From the NCBI GenBank assembly GCA_032158295.1, contig CM063246.1:10417608-10481607 (forward strand): a DNA stretch of 64,000 nt, in the 5' to 3' direction. This stretch comes from Pycnopodia helianthoides. Taxonomy: Eukaryota; Echinodermata; Asteroidea; Forcipulatida; Asteriidae. The translations under genes and the position numbers were made by a program. Positions 24,926 through 35,529 of this stretch are shown in pieces; positions within the stretch are counted from its first letter, which is position 1; each line of letters starts with the position of its first letter. Below the pieces are notes generated by a model, which worked only from the letters and a program-made list of their open reading frames with translations, did not search any database and was not told the origin of the DNA.

Positions 24926-25904
24926 GCATGCCCAGCTGGCAGGGTTGAGCATTTTTTTTTATTGCAAAAATTCACATTTCCATTAGTTTGTATGGTAACG
25001 CTCATTAGAATGTCATTTATTTGATAACGACAGAACCCTTTTAACACAATTCTTTCTCGAAAAGTTTTAGGTCAGTGTAGTAACCAGATATTGTATGTAG
25101 AGATTTCAGACATGTTATAAATAATATTAGTGAACTACTTTAGCTCACCTTGGTGAAACTATGTAATCAACAGCTTATGTTTTGCTAATCTGACCATTGA
25201 CCTGGTGCCACCTGCACACTTTGCAACATTTCCACAACATTTATAACATGTGTACAATATACAAAGAGTTCAGTATGAATGTTTTAACCTAAATGAAAAA
25301 TGTCAATGAGGGGATAAAAACATTTTGTTTGACCTTCACAGTGCATCCTGTTTCTCAGGATAGGACCATTTGATTTGCATCGCAACTTTATACAGCTGAA
25401 TAGTGTCAGGATGCGACAGTGATCCATCTATTAATGGCCCTAACAGAAACTCTGTTCCAGGCTTTTCATCACTGAACATAAAGCCAGACCACTCTGCCTG
25501 TGGATTATTATCCTTGCTGCTTTCTATGACATCCACCAACCATCATGCAACTGCTTCACAAGGTTCAAGGGTAGACCCTGGTGTACCTCTATTGATAGTG
25601 GGAGTGGCTTCTCCTTTCCCCTTAAAGTGTTGCAGCTGTACTGGGGCTACACAAACTTTTTTGTCATAAATGTCCACATGCCTAGCATGATAGTTGCACT
25701 TCTTGGCACCCATTTGACCTCTTTATGACCTTGCATGAAGGTCAAAGGTCATTATATTTAGTATCATTAAAAAGATACTGGCCAAGATATTAAATGAGGG
25801 GAAATCTGTTTATGTGTTAGAAAAACTGCAAAAGTGCTTACAAATGCAATATATTTTGTTAGGTTTTAGAAAAAAAAATGCTCAACCCTGCCAGCTGGGC
25901 ATGC
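24926..25904. mobile_element. Element with perfect ~34 bp inverted ends
   Basis: GCATGCCCAGCTGGCAGGGT, continuing through TGAGCATTTTTTTT, at 24926 is exactly inverted at 25871-25904. The ~980 bp between is AT-rich. A 67-residue minus-strand frame (25336-25539) inside shows no motif I recognise. I could not identify a target duplication. Confidence 0.65.
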
Positions 25905-26121
25905 ATCAGAATTGGTAACCATACACCCTGAAGAACTTATTTCTGCAAGAAAATCTTAGTTGTACTCAATGTCACGCTTCACCTAAATTTTGGGGTTTGG
26001 CTCCTGGACTATTATTATAACATTAAACAAATATGTCAACAAAGATGAAACAAAAGTTTTTGCAAGTTTTGTGTATTGAGGTGGATGGGAGAGTTTTCTG
26101 GCAATAATACCGACCGTGATA

Positions 26122-26520
26122 ATGGAAGTGGAACGTCCAGTTAGTGAGAAGTACCGCAACAGGGCGCCACACATCGCATCCCTCAAAATGTCAGCCATGG
26201 ATACGGCGGCTGTATCGCTGCAGTGTGATTTTTGTAATTTTGAGCATTGCAAAGCCATTGAGTGTGGTGTATATCCCTCTGATCCGTGCGAGAGCAATAC
26301 CCTGCACCTTCATCAATGCATAAAAACCATACAGAGCCATTTGCAGAAGTGGAAAGTTGCTGCATATGACGTGAATGTCGAGTGGAAGTTGATCCTCCTG
26401 CGATGTAGGTTATTCCACGTTGATGCTTACACTATGTTAAAAGACGATATGCCCGGCGCATCGGTACAATTAAGGGTTGAGTTGGACATCAACAAGGAAA
26501 TGCTGTCATCCACTCCATGA
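26122..26520 (+). CDS. Putative exon or fragment, unrecognised, in the composite element
   Basis: From the ATG at 26122 there are about 132 residues, including a Cys/His cluster (CDFCNFEHCKAIECG) that could bind zinc, a later HLHQC, and a hydrophobic-helical C-terminal half. Immediately downstream another frame reads EGKGKPFRGVNKTTSREVFD and meets a GGTAAG donor-like site near 26610. A further possible exon, bounded by TTTCAG, lies at about 26813-26910. These may be upstream exons of the C2H2 protein continued at 27014, but I have no family evidence for this part. Confidence 0.35.
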   Translation: MEVERPVSEKYRNRAPHIASLKMSAMDTAAVSLQCDFCNFEHCKAIECGVYPSDPCESNTLHLHQCIKTIQSHLQKWKVAAYDVNVEWKLILLRCRLFHVDAYTMLKDDMPGASVQLRVELDINKEMLSSTP

Positions 26521-27070
26521 AGGGAAAGGCAAACCATTTCGTGGTGTGAATAAAACAACTAGTCGTGAGGTGTTTGATCGATGGGGTACCCCGATACCAT
26601 TCGGAACAGGTAAGAATGAATATATACAAATAAATCTTCCTTTCTGTATAATTTATGTACATGAACATTGATTACATCCCTTAACATGCAATCGACTTGG
26701 TATCATTTATATTTAATATTGTCTGGGTGAAAGGGTTATTATTAATACTGCTGGTTGCAGTTGAGACAGCCCTGGATCACAGTTAATTCTCGCTGTTACT
26801 TGACTTTCAGGTATCTGTAGAGGTTGTTTATCTAAGCACCATAGCAGTAGCAGTTACACAACAGACAGCGGAACAACTACCTCCTGGTGATATGCCCTCT
26901 AATAAGGTGTGTGCTCCCTTCCCTTTAAAAAAGCAGTACATATATTTATGCTCTCTTGGTTTATCAACGTTTGTTAAAAAAAATAACCTCATGAATTGTT
27001 GTTGCATTTGCAGGAAGAGCAGCAGACTAGCGTACAGTCAGTGATTTCTCATTGCCGGCTGGTGGACTCC

Positions 27071-27229
27071 TAAAGAATGTTGACAACTTTGTTAGTTAAA
27101 GGCTAGACCAGCTTTATTCAGGTGATACGAACACAGTGTAGTCACATGTGGGCGGCAATGTTATAAGGTGATGCATTATGGGAGATAAACATTAGACTTG
27201 AGTCAGTCTGCTAGTGGCATACTGCTACA
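27071..27229 (-). repeat. 3' LTR of the gypsy element
   Basis: On the minus strand it begins TGTAGCAGTATGCC and ends ACATTCTTTA. It contains a TTATAA-like box and an AATAAA signal (CTGAATAAAGC). It is adjacent to a purine-rich tract. Confidence 0.9.
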
Positions 27230-27241
27230 TCCTCTCTTCTA
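27230..27241 (-). other. Polypurine tract
   Basis: Minus strand TAGAAGAGAGGA lies immediately before the TGTAGC start of the 3' LTR, as expected for plus-strand DNA priming. It fixes the LTR boundary. Confidence 0.75.
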
Positions 27242-27713
27242 AGTTTTGTTATAGTACTGGAATAAACAAACAGCTTTGGATAGAAAGTGAACATAGTATG
27301 ATCTACTGATTTTATAAATTGGTGTCTGCTGATTTATAGTCCGAGTGCTTTACTGAGCTGATTTAACTTAGAACAGATTTAAAGAAAAAACTGGTTACGT
27401 AAACGTTACAAAATAAACGATGAATCGTCCTTTCCTCCGAAAACAAATAAGAGGTGAAAACAACAATTGGTGTGGAGAAAAAAAAACTTTTGTCTTGAGT
27501 ACTAAGATAGACTGTCTAGTACTCAATGCGTGTACGGGGGATTATTCTGCCCTCATCTTTGAAGTGTACAACACATGGTAAGTATATAGGCAAACTGTCT
27601 AAAAAAAATAATAATAATCCGGTAGTCAGGGATAGTTCAAAGTCATTAGCAGGAAATCAAGATCCACGGCACAAATCGAGTGTGGGCAAAGCAATAACAG
27701 TTACACAAAACTG

Positions 27714-28472
27714 TCAAGTGTATTTAGGGTTCGGCTTTGAGATGCGACCAGAGCGGGTCATGGCGGGCTGTTGTGCAGGGGCTTGGGCGATGGTAGGTTG
27801 TGGTGGAGGGGCTTGGGCGATGGCGGGTTGAGGTAGTGGTTCCTGCGGAGGCATGTAGAAGTCGGGCAAGTGCTGTTGTTGTGGGAGTGGTTCAGAGACA
27901 GGTAAGAGGTGTCTCAGGTTTCGGCGGTATAGCTTGCCTTGGGCATTGACGATATAGGATCTGGGGTTGCCGGAATGCCTTCGGACAATGCCAAGCTGAT
28001 CGTGTCCTTTGGGTGATTGGAGACGGACAACTTGCCCTGGGTTCAGTGGTCGAAGGGGTTTAGCGGATTTGTCGTATGAAGACTTCTGCTGCTGGAGTCG
28101 CTTTCGTAACTGCGCCGTGACGCGTGTGTAGACGGTGGGTTTAAGGAGTGGCGTCGAGGTGGGGATGGTTGTTCGAAGACGCCGTGACATGAGACGTTGG
28201 GAAGGTGAGCCAAGTTGAGGGTTGGTTGGGACATTGCGAATGTTCAGCAAATTTCGGTGAAGGTCGGATCCTTCGCGTTTTGTTTTCTCAAGGAGTAGTT
28301 TGGCGCGCTTGACAGAGCTTTCTGCAAGTCCATTGGACTGAGGGTAGTAGGGACTACTTGTTGTATGCTGGAAACCCCATGACTGTGCAAACAGTTTGAA
28401 GGCGAAGCAATCAAATTGTCGTGCGTTGTCACTGATGACGATGCGGGGATTCCGTGGATGGAAAATTGTCAC
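27714..28472 (-). pseudogene. Gypsy integrase, C-terminal two thirds
   Basis: About 252 residues. The second catalytic Asp is in VISDNARQF and the catalytic Glu in NGLAESSVKRAK, spaced as in retroviral-type integrases, with SPYYPQSNG between them. The C-terminal part holds a GPY/F-like region (KPLRPLNPGQVVRLQSP) and a Pro/Gln-rich tail of QPxxAQAP repeats. It is separated from the upstream pol frame by a stop codon plus at least one single-base deletion around 28440-28475. It would insert the cDNA if intact. Confidence 0.9.
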
Positions 28473-29593
28473 TTGAGTACCTCAATGACTGTGGAGGCAC
28501 AGGTGTTGTCGAGCGAAGCGAAGTCAAACCAGCCGGAGTATGCGTCGCCAAGGGCTAGGTAATCTATGCCGTTCCAATGAAATAGGTCAACACCGATAAG
28601 TTCCCAGGGGAGACTGGGTGGTGGGTAGCTTTTCAATGGTTCTTTCTGTTGGTGGGCTTTTGTAGCATTGCAAACTGTGCATCCTGAGACGGATTGTTCA
28701 ATATCCATGCACATTGATGGCCAGTAAACTATATCTCTGGCTCTGCGTTTGGTAGCTTCAATACCTGGGTGACCTTCATGTAGTAATTTGGTGTATTCCG
28801 TACGCAGTGACTTGGGAATGATGGCCTTTTGTCCCTTCAAGATGATGCCGCGTTCGAGAGTCAGTTCATCTCTGAATGGGAAGTAGGGGCGAGCATTGGG
28901 TGGGGCATTGTTGGCGTTTGAAGGCCATCCGCGACTGATGACATCAGTTAGCTGTTGCATGGCGGAGTCATAGGCGGTTGCTGCTTTGAGCTGTGCAAGT
29001 CGTGTATCGGAGATTGGTAGGAGGGTCATGACTTCCAGGTCGTGGTTTTCGGTACCAGTCGTTGCCATGGGAGCACGTGACAAAGTGTCGGCGATAAACA
29101 GTTCTTTCCCTTTCTTGTACACAAGGGTGATGTTATACTTTTGCAACCGAAGAAGCATGCGTTGAAGCCGGGCAGGGGCACTGAGCAGAGGCTTTTTGAC
29201 AATGGTGACCAATGGCTGGTGATCGGTTTCAACAATGATGTCTTTACCGTATATGTAGTCATGGAACTTGGTGCAGGCAAACACAACGGCAAGCAGTTCC
29301 TTTTCAATCTGCGCATACCGTTGTTCGGTGTCGGTCATAGTGCGCGAAGCGTATGCGACAGGGTCGCCCTCTTGTAGGCAGGCTGCACCAAGGCCAAACT
29401 TTGAAGCATCGCAGGTCACTGTGACTGGCTTCTTGACATCAAAGTACTTGAGTGTCGGTGCATGAGCGATCTTGGCCTTGATTTCCAAAAATACTGCGTT
29501 GTGACGGTCCAACCAGCACCAATGAACGTCATTATGTGTGAGCTCGCGTAGTGGGGCTGCTAAGTCGCTTAGATTCGGTATGAACTTGGCCAC
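28469..29593 (-). pseudogene. Gypsy RNase H and integrase N-terminus
   Basis: About 374 residues. RNase H motifs appear in order: DASKFGLGAACLQ, the Glu in EKELLAVVFA, and ETDHQPLV. Next comes the integrase zinc-binding domain, with H in LHEGHPG, a second His replaced or displaced, and CTVC. Then the first catalytic Asp appears in GVDLFHW. The block starts after a two-base frame break relative to the reverse transcriptase frame near 29590 and ends at a TGA near 28470. Confidence 0.92.
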
Positions 29594-30831
29594 AGGTATG
29601 TCACCATGCCAAGGAAGCGTTGTAAGGCAGTGACGTCCTGAGGTGGAGGCATGTCATTGATAGCACTGACTTTGGCTGGATCAGGCCTAAGGCCAGTGGC
29701 GGTGAAGACATGACCGACGTATGACACTCGTGTAAGACCAAATTGGCATTTCTGGGGGTTGAGACGCATGTTGATTTTGCGTATCAGATTAAGGACTGTT
29801 TTGAGATTTTGGTCGTGTTCCTCTTTTGTTCGTCCACCAACTAGAAAGTCATCTACGATGATGGAGAATGGCAGATCAGGGAACAACTGCTCCATGGTTC
29901 TCTGGTATACATCAGAAGCAGAACAAATACCATAGGGCATGCGGAGAAAACGGTATCTGCCATGTGGCGTGCTAAATGTAGTCAGCAATGATGACTGATA
30001 ATCAAGAGGGATCTGCCAGAAGGAGCATTTGGCATCAAGCACTGAGAAAACGGTGGCACCATCCATCTGGGCGGCAACTTCCTCTACTGTTCGCGTAGGG
30101 TGGTGCGGGCGCTTAAGGGCTTGGTTAAGGTCACGAGGGTCGATGCATAAGCGAATTTCTTCGGTGTTTTTCTTATGAGTTGCGACCATGGAGGAAACCC
30201 AGTCTGTCGGTTCTGAGACTGGAGTGATCACACCGAGGGTAGTCATGCGCTTGAGTTCGGACTTGACCTTGTCTTGCATCGCTGCTGGGATGCGCCGTGG
30301 AGGACGTACAACTGGCGTGGCATTAGGGTCGATGGTCATGGTGTAGATGACAGGTAGTGACCCGAGGGAGCCGTCGAACAGGTCTTTGTAATCTTTGAAG
30401 ATCTGTGTCGATGTTGTATCAGTTGAGACGTGGTAGACCATGTTATTGACAGACAACAGGCCTAGGCGGAGGCAATCAGTCAATCCGAGGATAGCTTTCA
30501 CTTGGGCATCAACAATGTGAAAGTCAATCATGTGATTGGTCTGTGATGATTCAATGCGGCATGGCAGTGTAGCTAGTCCATCTGTGTGGAGCTCGTTCCC
30601 TCCATAAGCTATGAGCGTGGTTGTCTTAGAACTGTCAATAGACTTAGGTGGTGCGATGACATTGTAGAGCTTCATGGGTAGAACATTACAACATGCACCT
30701 GTGTCAAGTTGGATGGGAACATGTGTGCCATTCACCACAAGTGTAGCGTGGATGTCATGCTTCGTGTTTAGGTTGGTTTGTTCTAGGGCTCGAATGTCGA
30801 AAAGTTCTTGCTCATCCCACTTCTGACACCA
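29569..30831 (-). pseudogene. Gypsy protease and reverse transcriptase
   Basis: The frame is open from the primer-binding site at 30831. Protease is shown by QLDTGACCNVLP, with the DTG catalytic triplet. Reverse transcriptase motifs follow in order: LDAKCSFWQIPL, FSTPHGRYRFLRMPYG, and the catalytic box IIVDDFLVGG, then QKCQFGLTRVSYVGH. The box reads IVDD where many relatives have YVDD. The frame runs off after GMVTYL because of two extra bases. No nucleocapsid or gag sequence precedes the protease. The overall sequence fits a Mag-like lineage, judged from the tRNA-Leu primer and general look only. Confidence 0.93.
30814..30831 (-). other. Primer-binding site, tRNA-Leu type
   Basis: Minus strand TGGTGTCAGAAGTGGGAT directly abuts the 5' LTR. 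It is complementary to a tRNA 3' end ATCCCACTTCTGACA-CCA, which I recall as tRNA-Leu(CAA). Confidence 0.82.
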
Positions 30832-30994
30832 TAAAGAATGTTGACAACTTTGTTAGTTAAAGGCTAGACCAGCTTTATTCAGGTGATACGAACACAGTGT
30901 AGTCACATGTGGGCGGCCATGTTATAAGGTGATGCATTATGGGAGACAAACATTATATAGACTTGAGTCAGTCTGCTAATGGCATACTGCTACA
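30832..30994 (-). repeat. 5' LTR of the gypsy element
   Basis: Near-identical to the 27071-27229 LTR, differing at a few bases and by a 4-base TATA insertion in ACATTATATAGAC. It ends at the ACTCC duplication. Confidence 0.9.
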
Positions 30995-32845
30995 ACTCCT
31001 ACATTTCAAGGTATGACTTCTCTGAGATACAGGCTGGTAAAGACATATGTGATCGTAAGATAGCACCAATGAAGGCCCATATTGAGCGGTACGTCAATGA
31101 AGGCAACAATTCGTACTCACTGCTGATGACATGCACACTGCCTTAGAGTCATACAATGGTGTGAGAGGATGCTATGCATCTGTTCTGAAGATTGGTGACA
31201 TGCCCTCTTCTGGTGAAAATCTGAAACGGCCAGGTGTCACCAACTTTACTAATTTCTCCTTTGAGGAAGGTGGTGTGCGCTCCTGGCTTGCTTACACCAT
31301 TGGCAACCAATTCCATCCCTACGCAAAATTGATCAAGCAACCACCTGGACCACTGATCACCACTTACACTATTGGACATTATACTGAGCCCAAAGTCTTG
31401 ACGGGAGCAATTCGTCAACAAAGAGATGACGTTCAGTTCTCTTGTACGGAATCAAACTGTGTTAAAACTTTCCCCACTGACAAGCTCCTAACACATCATT
31501 TGGCAGCTGGACGGCATATGTTTCATCCCCTGAAGGATCTCGTCTTGATAAGATTGCACGTCAGTTGGCTGAAAAGATTGGCGAGATGCAAGCTGACACT
31601 TCTTATTCCAGAAAAGGTGTTGAGATACTGTCAATTCGGGAGCAGCTTTGGCAACATGTCCCAGGCAATCCATTCTGGCTGGGCTCGCAAGTTTTCCAAG
31701 GCAATGAAGAGGTTTTCGCAGCAAGTGAAGAATTTTTTGCTTGCCCAGTTCATGATTGGCGCCAATACAGGAAAGAAGGAAAACCCAGAAACTGTGTCCC
31801 GTCGATTGAAAAGTCAGTTTCACAGTGATGACTGGTTGACTACCCAAGGGCGTCGATGGGTGGGGGACGGGGGGGACATGTCCCCCCCCACTTTTTAGAC
31901 TGGGGGGACAGCATATCAGATGCCCCCCCCCCACTTTTTGATTGACTGTTCATCAGAAATATGCAACAAAATATACACCATTTCCTTGATTCAATATTTC
32001 ATTACAATTTTTGTTAAAATAAAAGAATTTCGAACATTAAACGGTAAAATGATTTCTTCATTTTCTTATTTGGCTCTGATGGACCACGCGCAAAATGTAA
32101 ATTTTTGGCCTATTTCCATTTCTATAATACAGACAATAACCGACAAGTTTCGTCCAAGACATAAACGCCAAAATTCCGCTTACATACCTTTTAGCATTCA
32201 AGTAATGCGTCATTTGTGTATGCTATAATGTACGGTACATGATCCCTCCACAAAGAAAGTCTGTGTGTGCGCGCACGTGCAAATGTGTTACTTTTTGTTA
32301 CAATCGCACAATGCACAAAATGTAGTGCAGTTTGGGCCATGACAAGATTTGTCGAAGAAGCAGTGTTTTTTTCGAAGACACACGATAAACGCCGGACTCC
32401 CGAAGCACATTAAAATGGATATTAGAAAATTCTTTTCAGTGGCTACGTCCCAACAGGAACAAAAGTTCTTTTAAGCGAGTTCCAACAACCCCTTCCCCTT
32501 CCACCTCCCCCCTTTCTAAAAAAAAACACCTCTCTTTCCTTCATGTGGTTACATAAAAACATCAAAAATTAGCTCTGTTCTAACCATTGCCTTGAGTACT
32601 TGGTTAATGGAGCCACTTGTCGTCCACCAAAAAACAATATCCAAACAGTCAGGGGATGATTTACTACCAGAGACCACACCGACATGTGTCTTCCCTTCAC
32701 TCCCTCTAGCTGCCAATATATCTTTGCTAGCACCGGATCAATTAATTGTGTGATTAATGCTGTCAACTTGTTAAACCTTGTTAACATTCCCAGGGTTCAA
32801 TCAACACCGAGAACACGGAGAATGTGTCTGCCTAACTTGATGTTA

Positions 32846-34690
32846 TGAAATCCTCGCTCTTTAATCAACAAGATCGATGAATTTAGGTCGTTTCTATATG
32901 ATCATCAGATAGAAATTGCTTGTTTGTCGGAAACGTGGTTTAGGCATAACACACCAATCGAACAGATTAACATTGAAGGTTTTTCCCTTTTTTCAAAAGA
33001 AAGGATTAACCGCTGTGGTGGTGGGGTAGCATTATATGTAAATAATTTACTTCATGCTGTAACATATGATACTTTTATCCCGCAACAACTAGAGGTAGTC
33101 TGGGTCAAAATGAGACCTTCATTGTTACCACGGTCAATTACCAGTCTATATTATTGTGCTGTTTATTCCCCGCCTAACGATACCAATGCAGATATGTTAA
33201 TTTGTCATCTTTTAGAAACAATTGACAAAATTACTACTAGCTTTCCGGATGCTGGTGTTGTAATTGCTGGTGATATGAATCGCCTAGACTTAAGTCAACT
33301 CACCATAGGCCAATTTGTTCAGGTAGTTGACTGTCCTACTAGAGGTTCTGCGATCTTGGACAAGATCATTACTAATATCTCCTTACAATATCAACCTCCT
33401 ATTGTCATGGCTCCCCTTGCACATAGTGACCATAACACTGTTCTGTGGCGTCCAAAAGTCAATCTTGTTCTAAATAATCAGACATGTACCAAAACTACTA
33501 GACCAATGAAGCTGTCTTCTGTCCGTGAGTTTGGTCAATGGATTACGCAATTTGATTGGTCAGATATTTATGATGCATCAGGCACTCAAAACAAATGTAG
33601 TGTTTTTTATGACACTCTGAATGAAGCTATCAGTGAATATTTTCCCACCAAGTCTATAAGACTACACATTCATGATAAACCCTGGATGACAACAGAAATC
33701 AAATCATTAATTAAGAGTAGGCAGACTTTATTTTCTGAAGGCAATGTTAGATGGAAATCTGTTAGGAATAAGATCATTCGTAAAGTTGCCTCTGCTAAAA
33801 AAGATTTTTATCATAACCATGTCCAAAATCTAAAAACCAAAAATCCGGCTGGGTGGTATCGTACCATAAAACTGATGACTTTAGGCACTACTCCAAACCC
33901 TACAATTAACCCACCACCTGGAACGAATTGTAGTAATGATATGGATATTGCGAACAGCATCAATAATCATTTCACCTCGATTGGAAATAATTTATGTCCT
34001 TTGGATTTATCATCGCTTCCAACATATCTCCCTTCTCCTGAGCTTTGTCCAACCGTTCATGAATGGGAGGTATATTTTCAACTAAAAAAAATCAGTTGTA
34101 GGAAGGCTGGAGGTCCGGATGGAATTCCAGCCCCGATTATTCGTGAATTTGCATATGAATTGAGTAAACCTCTTTCACACATTCTTAATTCATTGTACCA
34201 GGAAGGTGTGGTTCCTTATCAGTGGAAACAAGCCATTGTTATTCCTCTGCCCAAAAGTTCTCCCCCAACTTGGAACAAACTTCGTCCTATTTCTTTAACT
34301 GATCATTTTGCCAAATTAGCTGAACATTTCGTTGTCCAGTGGATCATTTCAGATATCCAAGATAATTTGTAGCTCATGTCAACAAATTGGAGATTATTCA
34401 AAAGCGAGCTCTTAAGATTATTTTGGGTTTGGGTTTTATCAATTACGACCATGCTCTTATTAATTGCAATTTAGTGTCTCTCCATGACCGTAGAAAAAAT
34501 CTTTGCATCAGCTTTGCAACCAAGCTGAAAGATTCCGATTTGTTCCGTCAGTGGTTACCCCAGCCAAGAGGTTCTAGTATGCAATACCAATTAAGAAACA
34601 CTAACAATCTTTCCGAAATTAAGTGCAAAACAAACAGATACAAAAACAGTCCGATACCTTACTTTGTCAGTATTTTGAACCAAGTATAAA
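32846..34690 (+). pseudogene. CR1/L2-type LINE ORF2 with deleted reverse transcriptase core
   Basis: The open part begins near 32890 and runs 482 residues from 32924. An in-frame TGA lies just upstream, after MCLPNLML and before NPRSLINKIDEF. An endonuclease of the APE type is clear: NPRSLINK, CLSETWF (catalytic Glu), YSPPND, GDMNRLDL and SDHNTVLWRP. A linker follows, then the start of reverse transcriptase (KAGGPDGIP, QAIVIPLPKS, RPISLTDHFAK). The frame stops after DIQDNL. About 10 bases later the sequence jumps to the C-terminal end typical of this clade (EIIQKRALKIILG, HDRRKNLC). The catalytic YxDD block and the rest of the polymerase are missing, so an internal deletion of roughly 1 kb has occurred. 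It is not functional. Confidence 0.88.
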
Positions 34691-34900
34691 TTACTCTTTT
34701 TAAAGTGTGTGCTTTGTTTTTGTTTTTTGGATGTTTTTTTAGTGTAAACCCGTTGCTTTTTTTAAATAAGTAATTTGATGTGCATTGAATTTTTTTAAAT
34801 TTGTTAATTGTAAACTTTGTAGCAATTTAGCCCTGGGCTACAAATGCATAGTTTTAATAAACCAGAAATAATAATAATAATAATATTAATAATCTTGTTC
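34691..34900 (+). other. LINE 3' region and ATA-type microsatellite tail
   Basis: T-rich 3' untranslated sequence ends in a run of AATAAT repeats at about 34866-34890. CR1/L2-type elements end in short microsatellites rather than poly(A). Confidence 0.65.
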
Positions 34901-35529
34901 CGAATTTCCCGCTCCACGGTGCATTTCACTCAAGTTTATTTTGGCAGTCTCCTCTTCACACAAACCATCCTTTCCAGACCCCACCCCTACCAACACCTGT
35001 TCCCCTTCTGGTTTTGCCCTTTAACTTAACCACACCCCTTCCCTTTTAGAACTACACATATCGCCTCATACGTTCTTTAAAGCTTTAGTTTCCATACGTG
35101 ATTCTCCACTAGGGAAGAGCTCCGGTACTACTATTTTTTGTGCTAGTCCTCTAAAAACACTCTATATGATGCTTATATTATACAAAACCATCAAAATGTT
35201 TTTTTGATGGCGCACTAGTCACATCTTAATGGTATGTTTACACAAGGCTACATGTATAATTCACTTTTCCCCTACACACAAAACAAAATATCAATAAAAC
35301 AAAAGAAAAACGAAAAATTGTTCATGACTTGCTCGTCCGTCCCCCTACTTTTCAGTAGCAATCGACGCCCTTGTGACTACCCAACAGATAGCCAGCTATT
35401 TTTCACGTCTTGCTCTCTTACACAAATCTGGGACACCGCCATCAAAGAGCTGGACTGATGTGAACAATAATGCTGTAGAGTTGGTTGAAAGACAGGTTCT
35501 CGTGGATGCTGTACAGAACCAGTGAGAGC

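Larger units (their letters stand above)
27071..30994 (-). mobile_element. Ty3/gypsy LTR retrotransposon lacking gag, minus strand
   Basis: Two LTRs of 159 and 163 bp flank a pol region. The target duplication ACTCC lies at 27066-27070 and 30995-30999. Read on the minus strand, the order is 5' LTR (30994-30832), primer-binding site, protease, reverse transcriptase, RNase H, integrase, purine-rich tract and 3' LTR (27229-27071). The LTRs differ by a few substitutions and one 4-base indel, so the insertion is fairly young. Gag is absent: the pol frame is open right up to the primer-binding site, and the element is only 3.9 kb where complete relatives are about 5 kb or more. Two frame breaks in pol make it inactive. 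Confidence 0.93.
31846..35372. mobile_element. DNA element with GGGCGTCGAT inverted ends and ~9 bp duplication
   Basis: The left end AAGGGCGTCGAT (31846) and right end ATCGACGCCCTT (to 35372) are inverted. TGACTACCC occurs at 31837-31845 and 35374-35382, with one extra base at the right junction. The interrupted protein frame joins across it (DDWLT|TQQIASYF), which supports the boundaries. The subterminal left part has C/G runs around GGGGGGACATGTCCCCCC. A 9-10 bp duplication is typical of Mutator-like elements, but no transposase is present. A LINE inserted in it accounts for about 2 kb. Confidence 0.75.
27014..35522 (+). pseudogene. Broken gene for a C2H2-finger transposon-associated protein, split by two insertions
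   Basis: Three coding blocks join exactly across the two insertions: 27014-27070, 31000-31836 and 35374-35522. Removing the gypsy element with one copy of its ACTCC duplication restores an open frame running into RYDFSEIQAGKDICDRKIAP. A one-base shift near 31110 leads into DDMHTALESYNGVRGC, then FSFEEGGVRSWLAYTIG. Next is a zinc finger with CTESNC followed by HH and H spacing (about 31440-31515), then frame-shifted remains to NPETVSRRLKSQFHSDDWLT. After the second insertion the protein resumes with TQQIASYFSRLALLHKS and ends in a stop near 35520. I know similar uncharacterised proteins (YDFS..QAGKDICDR, C2H2 finger, DWLT..QI..FFSRL) as abundant in invertebrate genomes, probably transposon-encoded. 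The function is unknown to me. Confidence 0.6.

Noticed and set aside
24644..24952. 102-residue minus-strand frame rich in Phe, Leu and Trp
   Set aside because: AT-rich sequence without a motif; its start runs into the inverted end of the 24926-25904 element.
27526..29465. Plus-strand frames opposite the gypsy pol region
   Set aside because: They are antisense shadows of the integrase and RNase H frames.
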